64,000 nt of DNA, from positions 124,001 to 188,000 of the forward strand of contig CAZZLN010000001.1 in the NCBI GenBank assembly GCA_964654945.1, written 5' to 3'. Positions 18,513 through 28,222 of this stretch are shown in pieces. Below the pieces are notes generated by a model. The model saw only the letters and a list, made by a program, of their open reading frames with translations. It was not told the origin of the DNA and did not search any database. The translations under genes and the position numbers were made by a program. Origin of the DNA: HGM11788 sp964654945. GTDB taxonomy: Bacteria; Bacillota; Clostridia; Lachnospirales; CAG-274. Positions within the stretch are counted from its first letter, which is position 1, and each line of letters opens with the position of its first letter.

Positions 18513-20093
18513 ATGTCAGCTCCTGATTTAAAACTTATCAATAAAAGAAGAATATTTGGTATAATATCACATCCTGACGCAGGTAAAACCACACTTACAG
18601 AAAAATTACTGCTCCATGGCGGTGCAATTCACGAAGCAGGTGCAGTTAAAGCAAGACGAGGACGTTCTGCAAAATCTGACTGGATGGAAATAGAAAAGCA
18701 AAGAGGCATATCTGTTACTTCATCAGTAATGCAGTTTGAATATAATGACAAAATTGTATCAATAATGGATACTCCCGGTCATAATGACTTTGGTGAGGAT
18801 ACCTACAGAATTCTTACATCGGTTGACTCAGCTGTAATGGTTATTGATGCTGCAAAAGGTGTCGAAGCACAGACAGAAAAGCTGTTTAAAGTATGCAGTA
18901 TGAGAGGTATTCCGATTTTTACATTTATGAATAAGCTTGACAGAGATGCTATGGAGCCTTTAGCACTTCTTGAAGAACTTGAAAATGCCCTTGGTCTGCC
19001 ATCTGTTGCAGTGACATGGCCTATAGGAAACGGTGCATATTTTGAAGGTATATACGACAGACTTAAAAACAGGATACATCTTTACAAAGAAAATAAAACT
19101 ATTGACCTTGATGAAAATGGTATATTTGATTCCAGGCTTGATGATTTAATTTGGAGTGAAAATCTTGAAAATTTAAGAAATGAAATTGAGCTTTTAGACG
19201 GTGCAGGCAATGAATTTGATATGAAATTAATATCAATGGGCAAATTATCTCCTGTGTTTTTTGGTACTGCCCTTGCAGATTTTGGTGTGACTAATTTTCT
19301 TGAACATTTTTTGGAAATGAGTCCTGCTCCCGGAGCAAGAAAAACAACAACGGGAGAAGTAACCCCAAGTGATGATTTCTTCTCCGGTTTTATATTTAAA
19401 ATCCAAGCTAATATGAATCCTGCTCATCGTGACAGACTTGCATTTTTCAGAATATGTTCAGGAACATTTGAAAGAGGAATGTCTGTTACACTTTCAAGAA
19501 CAGGAAAAACTATGAAGCTTAATCAATGTACTCACCTTATGGCAAATGAAAGAGAAAATGTTGAAACAGCTATGGCAGGTGATATTATTGGTATCTATGA
19601 TACAGGCAGCTATCAGATTGGGGATACCCTCACTAATTCAAAAGACAAGCTTTTCTTTGAGCCTTTGCCGACATTTCCTCCTGAGCTTTTTATGAGAGTA
19701 AGACCTGTTGATACCATGAAAGCCAAACAGTTTCAAAAAGGTGTAGACCAGCTTTCACAAGAGGGTGCAATTCAGATTTATAAAAATGAATATAATGATG
19801 TTGTTTTAGGTGCTGTTGGTCAGCTTCAGTTTGAGGTTTTTGAATACAGACTTAAAAATGAATATAATTCTGAAATAAGAATGGAGACAATGAACTTTAG
19901 TGTGGCAAGATGGGTTAAGGGAAAAACTGCCGAAGAACTTAAAGATTATGAAAATTCAAGGATTGTTCTTGTATTTGACCATTTTGAAAGGCCTATACTT
20001 CTTTTTGCAAATCAATATACCCTTAATACCTTTATGGAAAGGAACAAAGATATTGAGCTTGTTGAAGCTCTTTCAGTTGATGATAATTTTTAA
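18513..20093 (+). CDS. prfC: Peptide chain release factor 3
   Basis: The GTPase that removes RF1/RF2 from terminated ribosomes. The G1 motif SHPDAGKTT, the DTPGHNDFGEDT switch region and NKLDRDA (G4) are present. The order G domain, domain II, C-terminal domain III fits RF3 (526 residues, normal) rather than EF-G. The ATG at 18513 has AAAGGAAA upstream; a longer reading from 18447 would include the promoter. It is monocistronic with a terminator just downstream. Confidence 0.95.
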   Translation: MSAPDLKLINKRRIFGIISHPDAGKTTLTEKLLLHGGAIHEAGAVKARRGRSAKSDWMEIEKQRGISVTSSVMQFEYNDKIVSIMDTPGHNDFGEDTYRILTSVDSAVMVIDAAKGVEAQTEKLFKVCSMRGIPIFTFMNKLDRDAMEPLALLEELENALGLPSVAVTWPIGNGAYFEGIYDRLKNRIHLYKENKTIDLDENGIFDSRLDDLIWSENLENLRNEIELLDGAGNEFDMKLISMGKLSPVFFGTALADFGVTNFLEHFLEMSPAPGARKTTTGEVTPSDDFFSGFIFKIQANMNPAHRDRLAFFRICSGTFERGMSVTLSRTGKTMKLNQCTHLMANERENVETAMAGDIIGIYDTGSYQIGDTLTNSKDKLFFEPLPTFPPELFMRVRPVDTMKAKQFQKGVDQLSQEGAIQIYKNEYNDVVLGAVGQLQFEVFEYRLKNEYNSEIRMETMNFSVARWVKGKTAEELKDYENSRIVLVFDHFERPILLFANQYTLNTFMERNKDIELVEALSVDDNF

Positions 20094-20100
20094 CATATAA

Positions 20101-20131
20101 AAACAGTATCGAAAAAATCGATACTGTTTTT
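20101..20131 (+). terminator. Terminator after prfC
   Basis: An 11-base perfect inverted repeat (20101-20111 with 20119-20129) followed by T-rich sequence. It separates two convergent genes and may act both ways. Confidence 0.85.
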
Positions 20132-20256
20132 ATATGTGTTTACTTATTTTAACTGACTGTTCACTATCTTAATAAGTTAAAATTCCGAAATTATATTATT
20201 AAACATAATTATATCTTAAAGCACCTCTAATATCACCGATTTAGCAATAGCATTAA

Positions 20257-22164
20257 TTATGATATTCTATTATAAACTATATTTAATAACTGTGCCATCT
20301 GAGCTCTTGTTATATTAGCCTTTGGTGCAAGCTCTGTTTCTGACATACCTGCAACAACATTTTCATTTATAAGAGCTGCAATAGCCTCCTTATTTTCAGC
20401 AGCTATGCCGTCTGAATCTTTAAACTTTGAAAGTCCTGATGTATCCTTATTTAATACATCACCCTGCACATCAACAAGGCTCTTATAAATCATAACCATC
20501 ATTTCTTCTCTTGTTATATAATCATTTGGTCTGAATTTTCCGTCTGTAACACCTGCTTCAATATTGCTTGCTTTTGCAGCACCAACATAGTTATAGAAAT
20601 AATCGGTTGTGTTTACATCAGAATAATTATCACTTACTGTTGTTTTGTCAATTCCTATAATTTGAGTAAGTACAATTGTAAAATCACATCTCTTACAGCT
20701 ATCCTCCGGAGCAAACTTATTATTTCCGATACCTTTAATATATCCCTTACCTGTCATTGCCATAATAGGTGTATATGCCCAGTGATTAGAAGCAACATCA
20801 GTAAATCCTGTGCTTTCAGAAGCTGTTGCCTGAACATCTGTTATGGAATATTCAGTAGTATTTTCACTTGTAGTTTCCTCTGAAGAATAATAAGAAACAC
20901 CTGATACAGTTACAATAATTTGAATTTTATTTCCGTCTTCATGTTCGCATAAAATTGTAGCAACACCATTTGCCTGACCGGTTACCTCACCGTCTGAATT
21001 GACAGTTGCAACATCTTTTCTGTCACTTGAAAAACTGTATTCATCAATATCCTCATCAAGATATTCTTCAACACTTACTTCGTCAGAGCCGCTGACTGAC
21101 ATTGTTTCAATTTTATAATCATTATCAACCTTTATTGTAAAAGTATAATCCTCGCTTCCTTCTGCATAAACCTTTGTACTGCCTTCTTCTTTAGCGGCAA
21201 TTACACCGCTGCTCTCATTTACGGATGCAACTTCCTCATCAGAAACTTCCCAATCATAACTCTTTGCACTATCTTCAAGCATATCACTAACATCAACTCT
21301 GTCACTTGTGCTCATATAAAAAGTCCATTCAGTTTTTTCATACACTTTAGTAGAATATGATGAACTGCTGCTTGATGATGAACTGTAAATAGTGCTGTCA
21401 TCATCATCATAATCATATTTTACTGTTATACTGAATTTATATGTAAGGGTTTTATCATCAGTATCAATAGTTGCAGTAACAGTTGTTTCACCTGATTTTT
21501 TAGCTGTTACAACACCTGAAGAGCTGACTGAAGCATATTTTGTATATTCAGATTCCCATGTATAATCTCTTGCTAAATAATCATCGTCAACATAGTCATA
21601 CAAATCCTTTTTATCTCCAACATACATTGTAAATGATTTATTTACTTTTGAAGATGATGTTGAACTGCTTACTGTTACATCAAAGGAATATGTATATCTT
21701 ACACTGCCGTCGGTTGCAGTCGCAGTAACAGTGCAGCTTCCTTTCTTTTTAGCTGTAAGCACACCCTTTGAGCTTACTGAAACTATAGAGCTGTCAGTTG
21801 ATACCCAGTCAAAAACATCTGCATCAAGGTTTGTGTCACTTATATAACTTTTGAGAGATTTACTATCACCATTGTCCATGGAAATATTATATTCTTTTGT
21901 TTCATCAGTGTAACTGCTTGATTGACTTTTTGTAGTAGTTGTGGTTGTGCTTGTAGTAGCCTCTGTTGCCTTTGCAGTAGTAGACTCTGTTGTTTTTTCC
22001 TCCTCTGTAGTGGTTTCAGGCTCTGTTGTTGTTTCAGCTTCTGTTGCAGCCTCTGTAGTTGGCTCTGTTGTTGTGTCAGTTGCACTCTCCTCAGCATAAA
22101 CTATACTAATACTTGAAAATAACATAGCTGCTGCCAGAAATAATGACATAAATTTTTTCTTCAT
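20257..22164 (-). CDS. Secreted S-layer-homology protein with bacterial Ig-like (Big2) domains
   Basis: A cell-surface protein of 635 residues. A signal peptide ends near residue 24 (SISIVYAEE). A Thr/Glu-rich linker (about 25-90) follows, then about four Big2-type repeats, each containing a VSxxGVxTAKKxGxxTVTA-like core (about 95-430). Three SLH modules come last (about 455-635), with FTDVASNHWAYTPI, GKFRPNDYITREEM and ITRAQMAQLL. SLH domains bind pyruvylated secondary wall polymer, so the protein is held on the wall, presumably as a structural or adhesive layer. The ATG at 22164 has GGGAGGAA upstream. The Asp/Ser-rich stretch around 250-275 is low complexity. Confidence 0.9.
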   Translation of the reverse strand: MKKKFMSLFLAAAMLFSSISIVYAEESATDTTTEPTTEAATEAETTTEPETTTEEEKTTESTTAKATEATTSTTTTTTKSQSSSYTDETKEYNISMDNGDSKSLKSYISDTNLDADVFDWVSTDSSIVSVSSKGVLTAKKKGSCTVTATATDGSVRYTYSFDVTVSSSTSSSKVNKSFTMYVGDKKDLYDYVDDDYLARDYTWESEYTKYASVSSSGVVTAKKSGETTVTATIDTDDKTLTYKFSITVKYDYDDDDSTIYSSSSSSSSSYSTKVYEKTEWTFYMSTSDRVDVSDMLEDSAKSYDWEVSDEEVASVNESSGVIAAKEEGSTKVYAEGSEDYTFTIKVDNDYKIETMSVSGSDEVSVEEYLDEDIDEYSFSSDRKDVATVNSDGEVTGQANGVATILCEHEDGNKIQIIVTVSGVSYYSSEETTSENTTEYSITDVQATASESTGFTDVASNHWAYTPIMAMTGKGYIKGIGNNKFAPEDSCKRCDFTIVLTQIIGIDKTTVSDNYSDVNTTDYFYNYVGAAKASNIEAGVTDGKFRPNDYITREEMMVMIYKSLVDVQGDVLNKDTSGLSKFKDSDGIAAENKEAIAALINENVVAGMSETELAPKANITRAQMAQLLNIVYNRIS

Positions 22165-22288
22165 TACGGTTCCTCCCTTTTATTAAATATAAAATAAGTA
22201 TATCACATATTTTCAATAATTAAATATTTTTTTTGAAAAATTCATTATTTATTTAAAGTTTCTCTTTCCTAACTCTACATATATTTGA

Positions 22289-22294
22289 TATAAT
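22289..22294 (+). promoter_or_regulatory. -10 box ahead of the cation diffusion facilitator gene
   Basis: A TATAAT box 32 bp before the ATG; the corresponding -35 (TTCCTA) is weak. Confidence 0.4.
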
Positions 22295-22325
22295 GATTCT
22301 TAATATTAGCAAGGAGTATGAATTT

Positions 22326-23495
22326 ATGACAGAATTTCTTTCAAAAATATTTATAAAAAACAGTGAAGATTTATTAAATCCTAAAGTCAGAAAAAGCTAC
22401 GGAACTATGACAGGAGCCATAGGAATAATATGCAATATTGTTTTATTTATAATTAAGTTTATAGCCGGCATTATTACTGCATCAATATCGGTTACTGCTG
22501 ATGCCTTTAATAATTTATCCGATGCCGGCTCATCAATAATTACTCTTATAGGTTTCAGAATGGCTGAAAAACCTGCTGATAATGACCACCCTTATGGTCA
22601 TGGAAGAATTGAGTATATTTCAGGTCTTATTATAGCAATAATTATAATAGTTATGGGTTTTGAACTGCTTAAAACATCTGTAAATAAGATTTTAAGTCCC
22701 GAACCTGTTGAATTCTCATATTTATCACTTGCTATACTTATTTTATCTGTTTTAATTAAATTGTGGATGGCATTATTTAACAAAAAGCTTGGCAAAAAGC
22801 TTAATGCATCGGCTATGACTGCAACTGCTCAGGACAGCTTTAATGATTGTATAGCAACTTTTTCAGTGCTTATTTGTCTTTTAATAAGCAATTTTACCAC
22901 AGTCAATATAGATGGTTATGCAGGTGCTGTTGTTGCCCTTTTTGTATTGTTTTCGGGTTATTCAACTGCTAAGGAAACATTGCAGCCCCTTTTAGGCCGG
23001 GCACCTGACCCTGAATTTGTAAATACTCTTGAAAAAAAGCTTCTTTCTCATGAAGGTATTAACGGTATTCATGATTTGATAGTTCACGATTATGGTCCGG
23101 GGAGAATTATAGTATCTTTACATGCGGAAATACCTTGTGATATGAATGTTGTAGAGGCTCATGACATTATTGATGACGCTGAAATGGATATAAAGAAAAA
23201 TCTAAACTGTGAAATAAGTATTCATATGGACCCTATTGCAACTGATGATAAAAGAACAAATGAGCTTAAAGCTATTGCCCTTGAAGCTGTGCATAAAATC
23301 GATGAAAGTATGGATATACACGATTTCAGAATTACTGACGGTCCCCTTAGAACAAATCTTATTTTTGATGTAGCTGCACCTTTTGATTTAAAATACAGTG
23401 ATAATGAAATTAAAAATTTGATTTCTGAAAAAATTAAGGATATTAACCAAAAATATTATGTAGTTATAGAAGATGTGGACAGAAGAAGCATATAA
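22326..23495 (+). CDS. Cation diffusion facilitator (Zn/Fe/Mn efflux) transporter
   Basis: A membrane metal/proton antiporter with six predicted helices (about 20-215) and a C-terminal cytoplasmic metal-binding domain. Motifs seen are SVTADAFNNLSDAGSS (metal-site aspartates in TM2) and DHPYGHGRIEY after it. AQDSFNDCIAT in TM5 holds the second pair. At 389 residues it is longer than FieF (about 300), from an extended C-terminal region typical of clostridial members. The ATG at 22326 has AAGGAGT upstream. The metal specificity cannot be told from sequence. Confidence 0.9.
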   Translation: MTEFLSKIFIKNSEDLLNPKVRKSYGTMTGAIGIICNIVLFIIKFIAGIITASISVTADAFNNLSDAGSSIITLIGFRMAEKPADNDHPYGHGRIEYISGLIIAIIIIVMGFELLKTSVNKILSPEPVEFSYLSLAILILSVLIKLWMALFNKKLGKKLNASAMTATAQDSFNDCIATFSVLICLLISNFTTVNIDGYAGAVVALFVLFSGYSTAKETLQPLLGRAPDPEFVNTLEKKLLSHEGINGIHDLIVHDYGPGRIIVSLHAEIPCDMNVVEAHDIIDDAEMDIKKNLNCEISIHMDPIATDDKRTNELKAIALEAVHKIDESMDIHDFRITDGPLRTNLIFDVAAPFDLKYSDNEIKNLISEKIKDINQKYYVVIEDVDRRSI

Positions 23496-23509
23496 TAATA
23501 TGTATGATA

Positions 23510-23540
23510 AAAGACCGCTTTTTGGCGGTCTTTATTATAT
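23510..23540. terminator. Bidirectional terminator between the CDF gene and the hydrogenase operon
   Basis: AAAGACCGC / GCGGTCTTT (23510-23518 with 23525-23533) with T-rich sequence after it on the plus strand and ATCAT-rich on the minus strand. It terminates the CDF gene and possibly the hydrogenase operon, whose stop is at 23535. Confidence 0.75.
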
Positions 23541-24998
23541 TCTGTGAATATGTATGTTTATATCTTCATATCCGTTTTCTATACTTGTTTTGATAATTTC
23601 CGTATTTTCTACATTAACATTTTTATCAAATATTTTTTTACTGTCAACAAGGTCTGCCTGACGCATTGGTCCGTTTACACAGCCTCCCTCACAAGCCATA
23701 CCCTCAATAATATCCTCAGGAAGCCTTCCAAGCTTTAGCATTTGTAATGCAATTTTACATTCAGCAGCACCATTGCATATTCTGACCTTTGGTTTAATGT
23801 CAAGACCCTTTTCCTCTACAGCTTTCATAACTGCCGCAGAAACACCTCCGCTTCTTGCAAATCCCTTTCCATATCTTGTGGCAAGCTGACCGTCAGCCTC
23901 ATAAGTTTCAGGGTTAATTTTCTTAACTGCAAACATAGCTGACAGCTCATCAAATGTAAGTGCAGCACTTATTTCGCTCATATATCTTGATACAACTTCA
24001 TTTTTCTTTGCAATGCAAGGTCCTATAAATACAACTTCTGCTTCAGGGTCCATTGCTTTTATAGCCTTTGCGGAAGCAATCATAGGAGAGCCTGTAGTTG
24101 ATACATTATTCTTAACCTGCGGAAAATGTTTCATAACCATATTATAAAATGCAGGACAGCATGAAGTAGTCATTTTATTCCCTGCTGCAATATTTTCAAT
24201 AAGCTCCTCTGCTTCTCTCCAAGCCACAGCATCTCCTCCAAGAGCAATCTCATAGCAATCCTTAAAGCCTAAATCAATAACAGCTTTTTTAAGCTGAGGA
24301 ATTAATGCTGTACCAAACTGACCCTCAATAGCCGGAGCAATCATAGCATAAGTGTGTTCAGGGTTGTGCTTAATTGAGTTTATAACATTAGTCATCATTG
24401 AAACTGCACCAATAGCGCCAAAAGGACAGTTAGCAACACACTGACCGCAATTTATACACTTATTTTCATCAATCTTTGCCAAATCGTTTTCATCCATATC
24501 TACTGCATTAACAGGACAGGCTTTTTTGCAAGGTCTTTCAATATCCACAATAGCATTATAAGGGCAGGCTTTTGCACATGCACCGCAGTTTTTACACTTG
24601 CTTTTGTCAATATAGGCTCCATGAGGAGTATGTATAATAGCATCAAATCTACAGGCTTTCATACATTTTTTAGCAAGACAGTTCTGACAGTTATTTGTAA
24701 CTGTAATTCTGTCAATAGGACAACCCTCACAGGCTGCCTTCATAACGTGTACAATCTGTGTATTATCAAATTTTTTATAGTGCAGGTCAGATGGAAGTCT
24801 GCCCATTGCAAGACGAACTCTCTGTCTTAAAATTTCTCTTTCTCTGTAAACACAACAACGGAAAGACGGCTTAATAGTATCTGTAAGCTCATAAGGAATA
24901 GTTTCCATTTTATCCTCAAGAGTTTCCTCATAAGCGTATTCAGCGACCTTAAAAAGTACTGCATTTTTTATCTGATTAATATCAGTAATCTGTTCCAT
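23535..24998 (-). CDS. Monomeric [FeFe] hydrogenase (group B-like), catalytic type
   Basis: A cytoplasmic hydrogenase of 487 residues. The N-terminal part (about 100-195) carries several Cys clusters: CxxCxxxxCxxxC at 104-116, CxxCxxCxxxC at 135-145, an extra Cys pair at 157 and 161, and CxxCxxCxxxC at 181-191, suggesting multiple [4Fe-4S] clusters. The H-cluster domain has L1 TSCCPAF (278-284), L2 GPCIAKKNE (326-334) and L3 GMACEGGCVNGPM (433-445). The first Cys of L1, the proton-transfer Cys, is kept, unlike in the upstream sensory protein. It probably oxidises or evolves H2 with ferredoxin, but the partner is not coded here. It is the last gene of the operon, 18 bp after the phosphatase gene. 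Maturases HydF/HydG are not in the window; hydE is at 40419. Confidence 0.88.
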   Translation of the reverse strand: MEQITDINQIKNAVLFKVAEYAYEETLEDKMETIPYELTDTIKPSFRCCVYREREILRQRVRLAMGRLPSDLHYKKFDNTQIVHVMKAACEGCPIDRITVTNNCQNCLAKKCMKACRFDAIIHTPHGAYIDKSKCKNCGACAKACPYNAIVDIERPCKKACPVNAVDMDENDLAKIDENKCINCGQCVANCPFGAIGAVSMMTNVINSIKHNPEHTYAMIAPAIEGQFGTALIPQLKKAVIDLGFKDCYEIALGGDAVAWREAEELIENIAAGNKMTTSCCPAFYNMVMKHFPQVKNNVSTTGSPMIASAKAIKAMDPEAEVVFIGPCIAKKNEVVSRYMSEISAALTFDELSAMFAVKKINPETYEADGQLATRYGKGFARSGGVSAAVMKAVEEKGLDIKPKVRICNGAAECKIALQMLKLGRLPEDIIEGMACEGGCVNGPMRQADLVDSKKIFDKNVNVENTEIIKTSIENGYEDINIHIHRI

Positions 24999-25015
24999 TT
25001 TGTTCTCCTTTTATG

Positions 25016-26194
25016 TTAGTAATAATGTCTTTTAACGACCTTGCCTGCTTTCACCATTATTGAATAAAGCTCATCCATAATAATCATTTTGATACTTAAA
25101 TCAACAGGCAAATCGGGATTTTGATGTGCAGGATTTATTTTCTGCCCTATAAACATATTAAAATGTGTACATTCTTCTATGAGAGTCTTTGCTATAAGAG
25201 AGGCGCCATTTTTCTTATCCATTTCCATAAGCACAGCCTTGTCAGTAGGATTGTTATAATAATCCTTCATAATATCAACTGTCTTTTTAAGGGTTATAAC
25301 GCCCTCAGTAACAAGGTCTATACCGGCAATTTCAGCAACAGGCGGAACATCAGGGTCAGTATATTCTATACTTGGTATTAACGGTTCCTTTAAAACTCTG
25401 CTTACAATAGTTGCAGATGAGCCGCCGCACACAATCTTCTTGCCTTCCGGTATCATAAAATCAGTAACAAGTCTTTCATCACTTTCTGAATTAACAGGAG
25501 GTCCGCTGTAAAGACTGACCTCTTTTTTAGGCACAATCTTTACTGTAGCAACTGTAGTGTCATCACCGGGTTTGTTAAGATAAAGCTGATTGCAGGTTTC
25601 GCTTAGCATATTTGTAATTCTTGCAGCTGAAATTTCAGGTTTAACTCTGCTTACAACAAATTCACTTACATTTTCCCATGTCCAGCCTAAATTCATAAGC
25701 TCTCCTATTCCTGCATATACAACACCATCACTTAAAAGAGTGAGCACATCATCAGGCTGAACTCTGAAATTAGCTTCATGAATTTGTTTTCCTGCAATTA
25801 TTCTTTCTTTATAATCTATATTTACAAGCTTTCCGTTTCTTACAAATATACATTTTGGCGAATCAAATTCAACAAGATAAGCATTCCCATCATAATCCAC
25901 CTGTAAAATTATAAATGTGGAATAGGCAACCTTTCTGACACTGCACACAGGCAGGGTATGTACGATAGTTTCAACCGTATCTTCAATGGTTGCACCCTCA
26001 TACATCATAGTTGAAATAATTTTTGACGTAAGAGTTGAAAGTATATTGGCTTTTACACCGCTTCCCAATCCGTCAGAAAGCACAACTATATATCTGTCAT
26101 CATTTTTGACAATTTCAACTCTGTCACCGCAAAGCTCCTCATTATATTTTATTAAGCTTTTGTATGCTGCATCAATATAAATCTGATTGTTCAT
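25016..26194 (-). CDS. SpoIIE / PP2C-type Ser/Thr protein phosphatase
   Basis: A 392-residue protein; about 1-220 is a SpoIIE-like phosphatase domain. Metal-binding positions are visible in VLSDGLGSGVKA, TLLSDGVVYAG and GDDTTVATVKI. The remaining 170 residues have no domain I recognise, though they are rich in Pro and charged residues. No transmembrane segment is present, so it is cytoplasmic, unlike SpoIIE. The ATG at 26194 has GGAG upstream; a TTG at 26209 would start inside the spacer. It lies 20 bp after the sensory hydrogenase gene, the known association for HydS-like proteins. The likely role is dephosphorylating a protein in response to H2, but the target is not coded nearby. Confidence 0.85.
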   Translation of the reverse strand: MNNQIYIDAAYKSLIKYNEELCGDRVEIVKNDDRYIVVLSDGLGSGVKANILSTLTSKIISTMMYEGATIEDTVETIVHTLPVCSVRKVAYSTFIILQVDYDGNAYLVEFDSPKCIFVRNGKLVNIDYKERIIAGKQIHEANFRVQPDDVLTLLSDGVVYAGIGELMNLGWTWENVSEFVVSRVKPEISAARITNMLSETCNQLYLNKPGDDTTVATVKIVPKKEVSLYSGPPVNSESDERLVTDFMIPEGKKIVCGGSSATIVSRVLKEPLIPSIEYTDPDVPPVAEIAGIDLVTEGVITLKKTVDIMKDYYNNPTDKAVLMEMDKKNGASLIAKTLIEECTHFNMFIGQKINPAHQNPDLPVDLSIKMIIMDELYSIMVKAGKVVKRHYY

Positions 26195-26214
26195 AAAAAT
26201 CAGCTCCAATAATA

Positions 26215-27921
26215 TTAAATTTCAGTATCGATTAAATTTTTAAGCCTGTTAAGCGTTACCTTTGTTTCAGCTGTCGTTTCACCTAAAAGGCTTGCTATTT
26301 GCTGAGCAACAACCATTTGTTTGTCTATAACCTTCTGAGCCATTTCAACTGATTCAACTTTTCTGTTGTAAAGAGCTGCTTTTTCTTTTTCTTCTTCTGT
26401 TACATCTTTTATTATGGCAATTGCCATATTTCTTTCACTGGAATATATAATTGTCTGCTCTGTTACAATTCCAAGCTCCTCGTATCTTACTTTTTTATCA
26501 TATATACTGCTTTTGTTCGCAATAACCTGTTCAAAATCAGCAGTGTCAATAAAGCTTGAAAGATTTTGATTTAAAGCTGCAATTCTTGTTATATTAAAAA
26601 GCTTCTGAGCTGCTACATTAAATTCTTTTATTTTCATATTGGCATCAACTGCAATAATATAATTTGGTGTAAGGGATAATGTAACATTACTCATTGCCTG
26701 ATTAATATCTGTCATATAAGGCATACAAATATAAAGCTCCGACTTTTTCTGATATACCGCAATAGCTTTTTCACGACAGGTAGAATATCCGCAGCTTCCG
26801 CAGTTAAGCTCCTGAGCCTTTGAATTTTTGCCTATTTGAGAAAGAATTGCTCTTATTTCTTCTTCTGTAGGCATATCCTGAATTACGGGATTTTCTTTAT
26901 ATTCGGCTGCAATTGAATCTATTTCACATAGTGGCACATATTTTGCCGAATCAGCATAGTTTTTAACATCAATTCTTGCTTTATAGCCTGTTGCTGAACC
27001 CTTAGCCATAAAAGGACCATGAATACAGCCTCCATAGCAGCTTAAAGCCTCAACAAACACATTTTTAACATTTCCGTCTGACATTTCATCAAATATATGT
27101 TTTATATTATTAAGTCCGCTTGCAGAAACAAGGTCGTAATTTCCGATTTTTTCTGTCACTCCATTTAAACCATGCTGATGCTGCAAATCATAGGTTATGC
27201 CATCTACTATAGGATAAATTCTGGAATAATCCGATTTTTCATCAAAGGGAATAACCTCGCCCTCATTAGGTGTAATTTTTTTATCCATAAACCACTGTAT
27301 AAGCTGCTCAAAGCTGACATCACCATCAACCCACCGGCTTTCTCTGATTTCCTTTATCCTTGAAAGACAAGGTCCTATATGTATGACCTTTACGTCTTTC
27401 CCCATTTTATTTTTTATAAGCTTTCCGTGAACAAGAGCAGGCGACATTACAGGAGCAAGAAATTTAACAAGCTGAGGATAATATTTTTCAATATATAAAT
27501 TAACTGTAGGACAGGCAGTAGCAATAATATTTTCCATATTTCCTTCATCAATAAGCCTTAAATATTCTTTTGTAACATATTTTGCACCTATTGCAGTTTC
27601 CTCAACATAATCAAATCCAAGCTCCTTTAATGCCCATACCATATATTTTGCATTTTCTCCAAAGGCAGCTACAAAGCTGGGGTCAAGGCTTACTACAGTG
27701 GTAATATCAGTGTTTTCAACATATTCGACAATTTCTGTTAAATCATTGTCAATCTTCTTGGCTTTCTGAGGACAGGTGGTCATACACACACCACATAAAA
27801 TACACATATCCTCTAATATTTCTACCTTTTCATTTTCATATTTAATTGACTTTACAATACAGTTTTTAAGACATTTGTAACAGTTTTTACAATTAGCCTT
27901 TCTGACCTTAATATATCCCAT
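26215..27921 (-). CDS. Sensory-type [FeFe] hydrogenase with C-terminal PAS domain (HydS-like)
   Basis: Domain order over 568 residues: two [4Fe-4S] motifs (CxxCxxCxxxC at 11-21 and 40-50), an H-cluster domain (about 75-340), a CGSCGYSTC cluster motif (374-382, with further Cys at 399), and a PAS domain (about 415-520). L1 is TACPTVN (135-141): the proton-transfer Cys of catalytic enzymes is Ala here. L2 is GPCLSRIKE (183-191) and L3 is ALSCYGGCIHGPF (292-304). These replacements match group C sensory hydrogenases such as Thermotoga HydS. It probably senses H2 or redox state and passes the signal to the phosphatase coded next. The ATG has AAGGAGG upstream. Confidence 0.88.
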   Translation of the reverse strand: MGYIKVRKANCKNCYKCLKNCIVKSIKYENEKVEILEDMCILCGVCMTTCPQKAKKIDNDLTEIVEYVENTDITTVVSLDPSFVAAFGENAKYMVWALKELGFDYVEETAIGAKYVTKEYLRLIDEGNMENIIATACPTVNLYIEKYYPQLVKFLAPVMSPALVHGKLIKNKMGKDVKVIHIGPCLSRIKEIRESRWVDGDVSFEQLIQWFMDKKITPNEGEVIPFDEKSDYSRIYPIVDGITYDLQHQHGLNGVTEKIGNYDLVSASGLNNIKHIFDEMSDGNVKNVFVEALSCYGGCIHGPFMAKGSATGYKARIDVKNYADSAKYVPLCEIDSIAAEYKENPVIQDMPTEEEIRAILSQIGKNSKAQELNCGSCGYSTCREKAIAVYQKKSELYICMPYMTDINQAMSNVTLSLTPNYIIAVDANMKIKEFNVAAQKLFNITRIAALNQNLSSFIDTADFEQVIANKSSIYDKKVRYEELGIVTEQTIIYSSERNMAIAIIKDVTEEEKEKAALYNRKVESVEMAQKVIDKQMVVAQQIASLLGETTAETKVTLNRLKNLIDTEI

Positions 27922-27949
27922 CTGAAAGCCTCCTTAATAATTAATAATG

Positions 27950-28192
27950 CTATTTAAGAGGTAGAATTTTATTTTTAAAAAATAATTCAACATCATCTTT
28001 TTCAATAGAATAAATCTCATCATTAAATTTAACAGATACTCCTTTTTCACTGCACTTTCCCATACAAAAAGAGCCTTTAAGTATGACCCTATTATTCATT
28101 CCCTCATCAGAAATAAGCTTGTTAAGCCTGTCAATAATATCTTTTGAACCCTTTAAATGACAAGAGCTTCCTACACATACAAATATATCCAT
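27950..28192 (-). CDS. Thioredoxin-like [2Fe-2S] ferredoxin domain protein (NuoE/HydC-like)
   Basis: An 80-residue protein with FVCVGSSCHLKG and GSFCMGKCSEKG, the two Cys pairs that bind a thioredoxin-fold [2Fe-2S] cluster. It likely carries electrons to or from the sensory hydrogenase that follows. The ATG at 28192 has GGAAGGAAA upstream; the reading from 28216 would add eight basic residues over the SD. It is first in the operon and follows a near-consensus promoter. Confidence 0.85.
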   Translation of the reverse strand: MDIFVCVGSSCHLKGSKDIIDRLNKLISDEGMNNRVILKGSFCMGKCSEKGVSVKFNDEIYSIEKDDVELFFKNKILPLK

Positions 28193-28222
28193 ATTGTATT
28201 TCCTTCCTTTCGACATTTTAAA

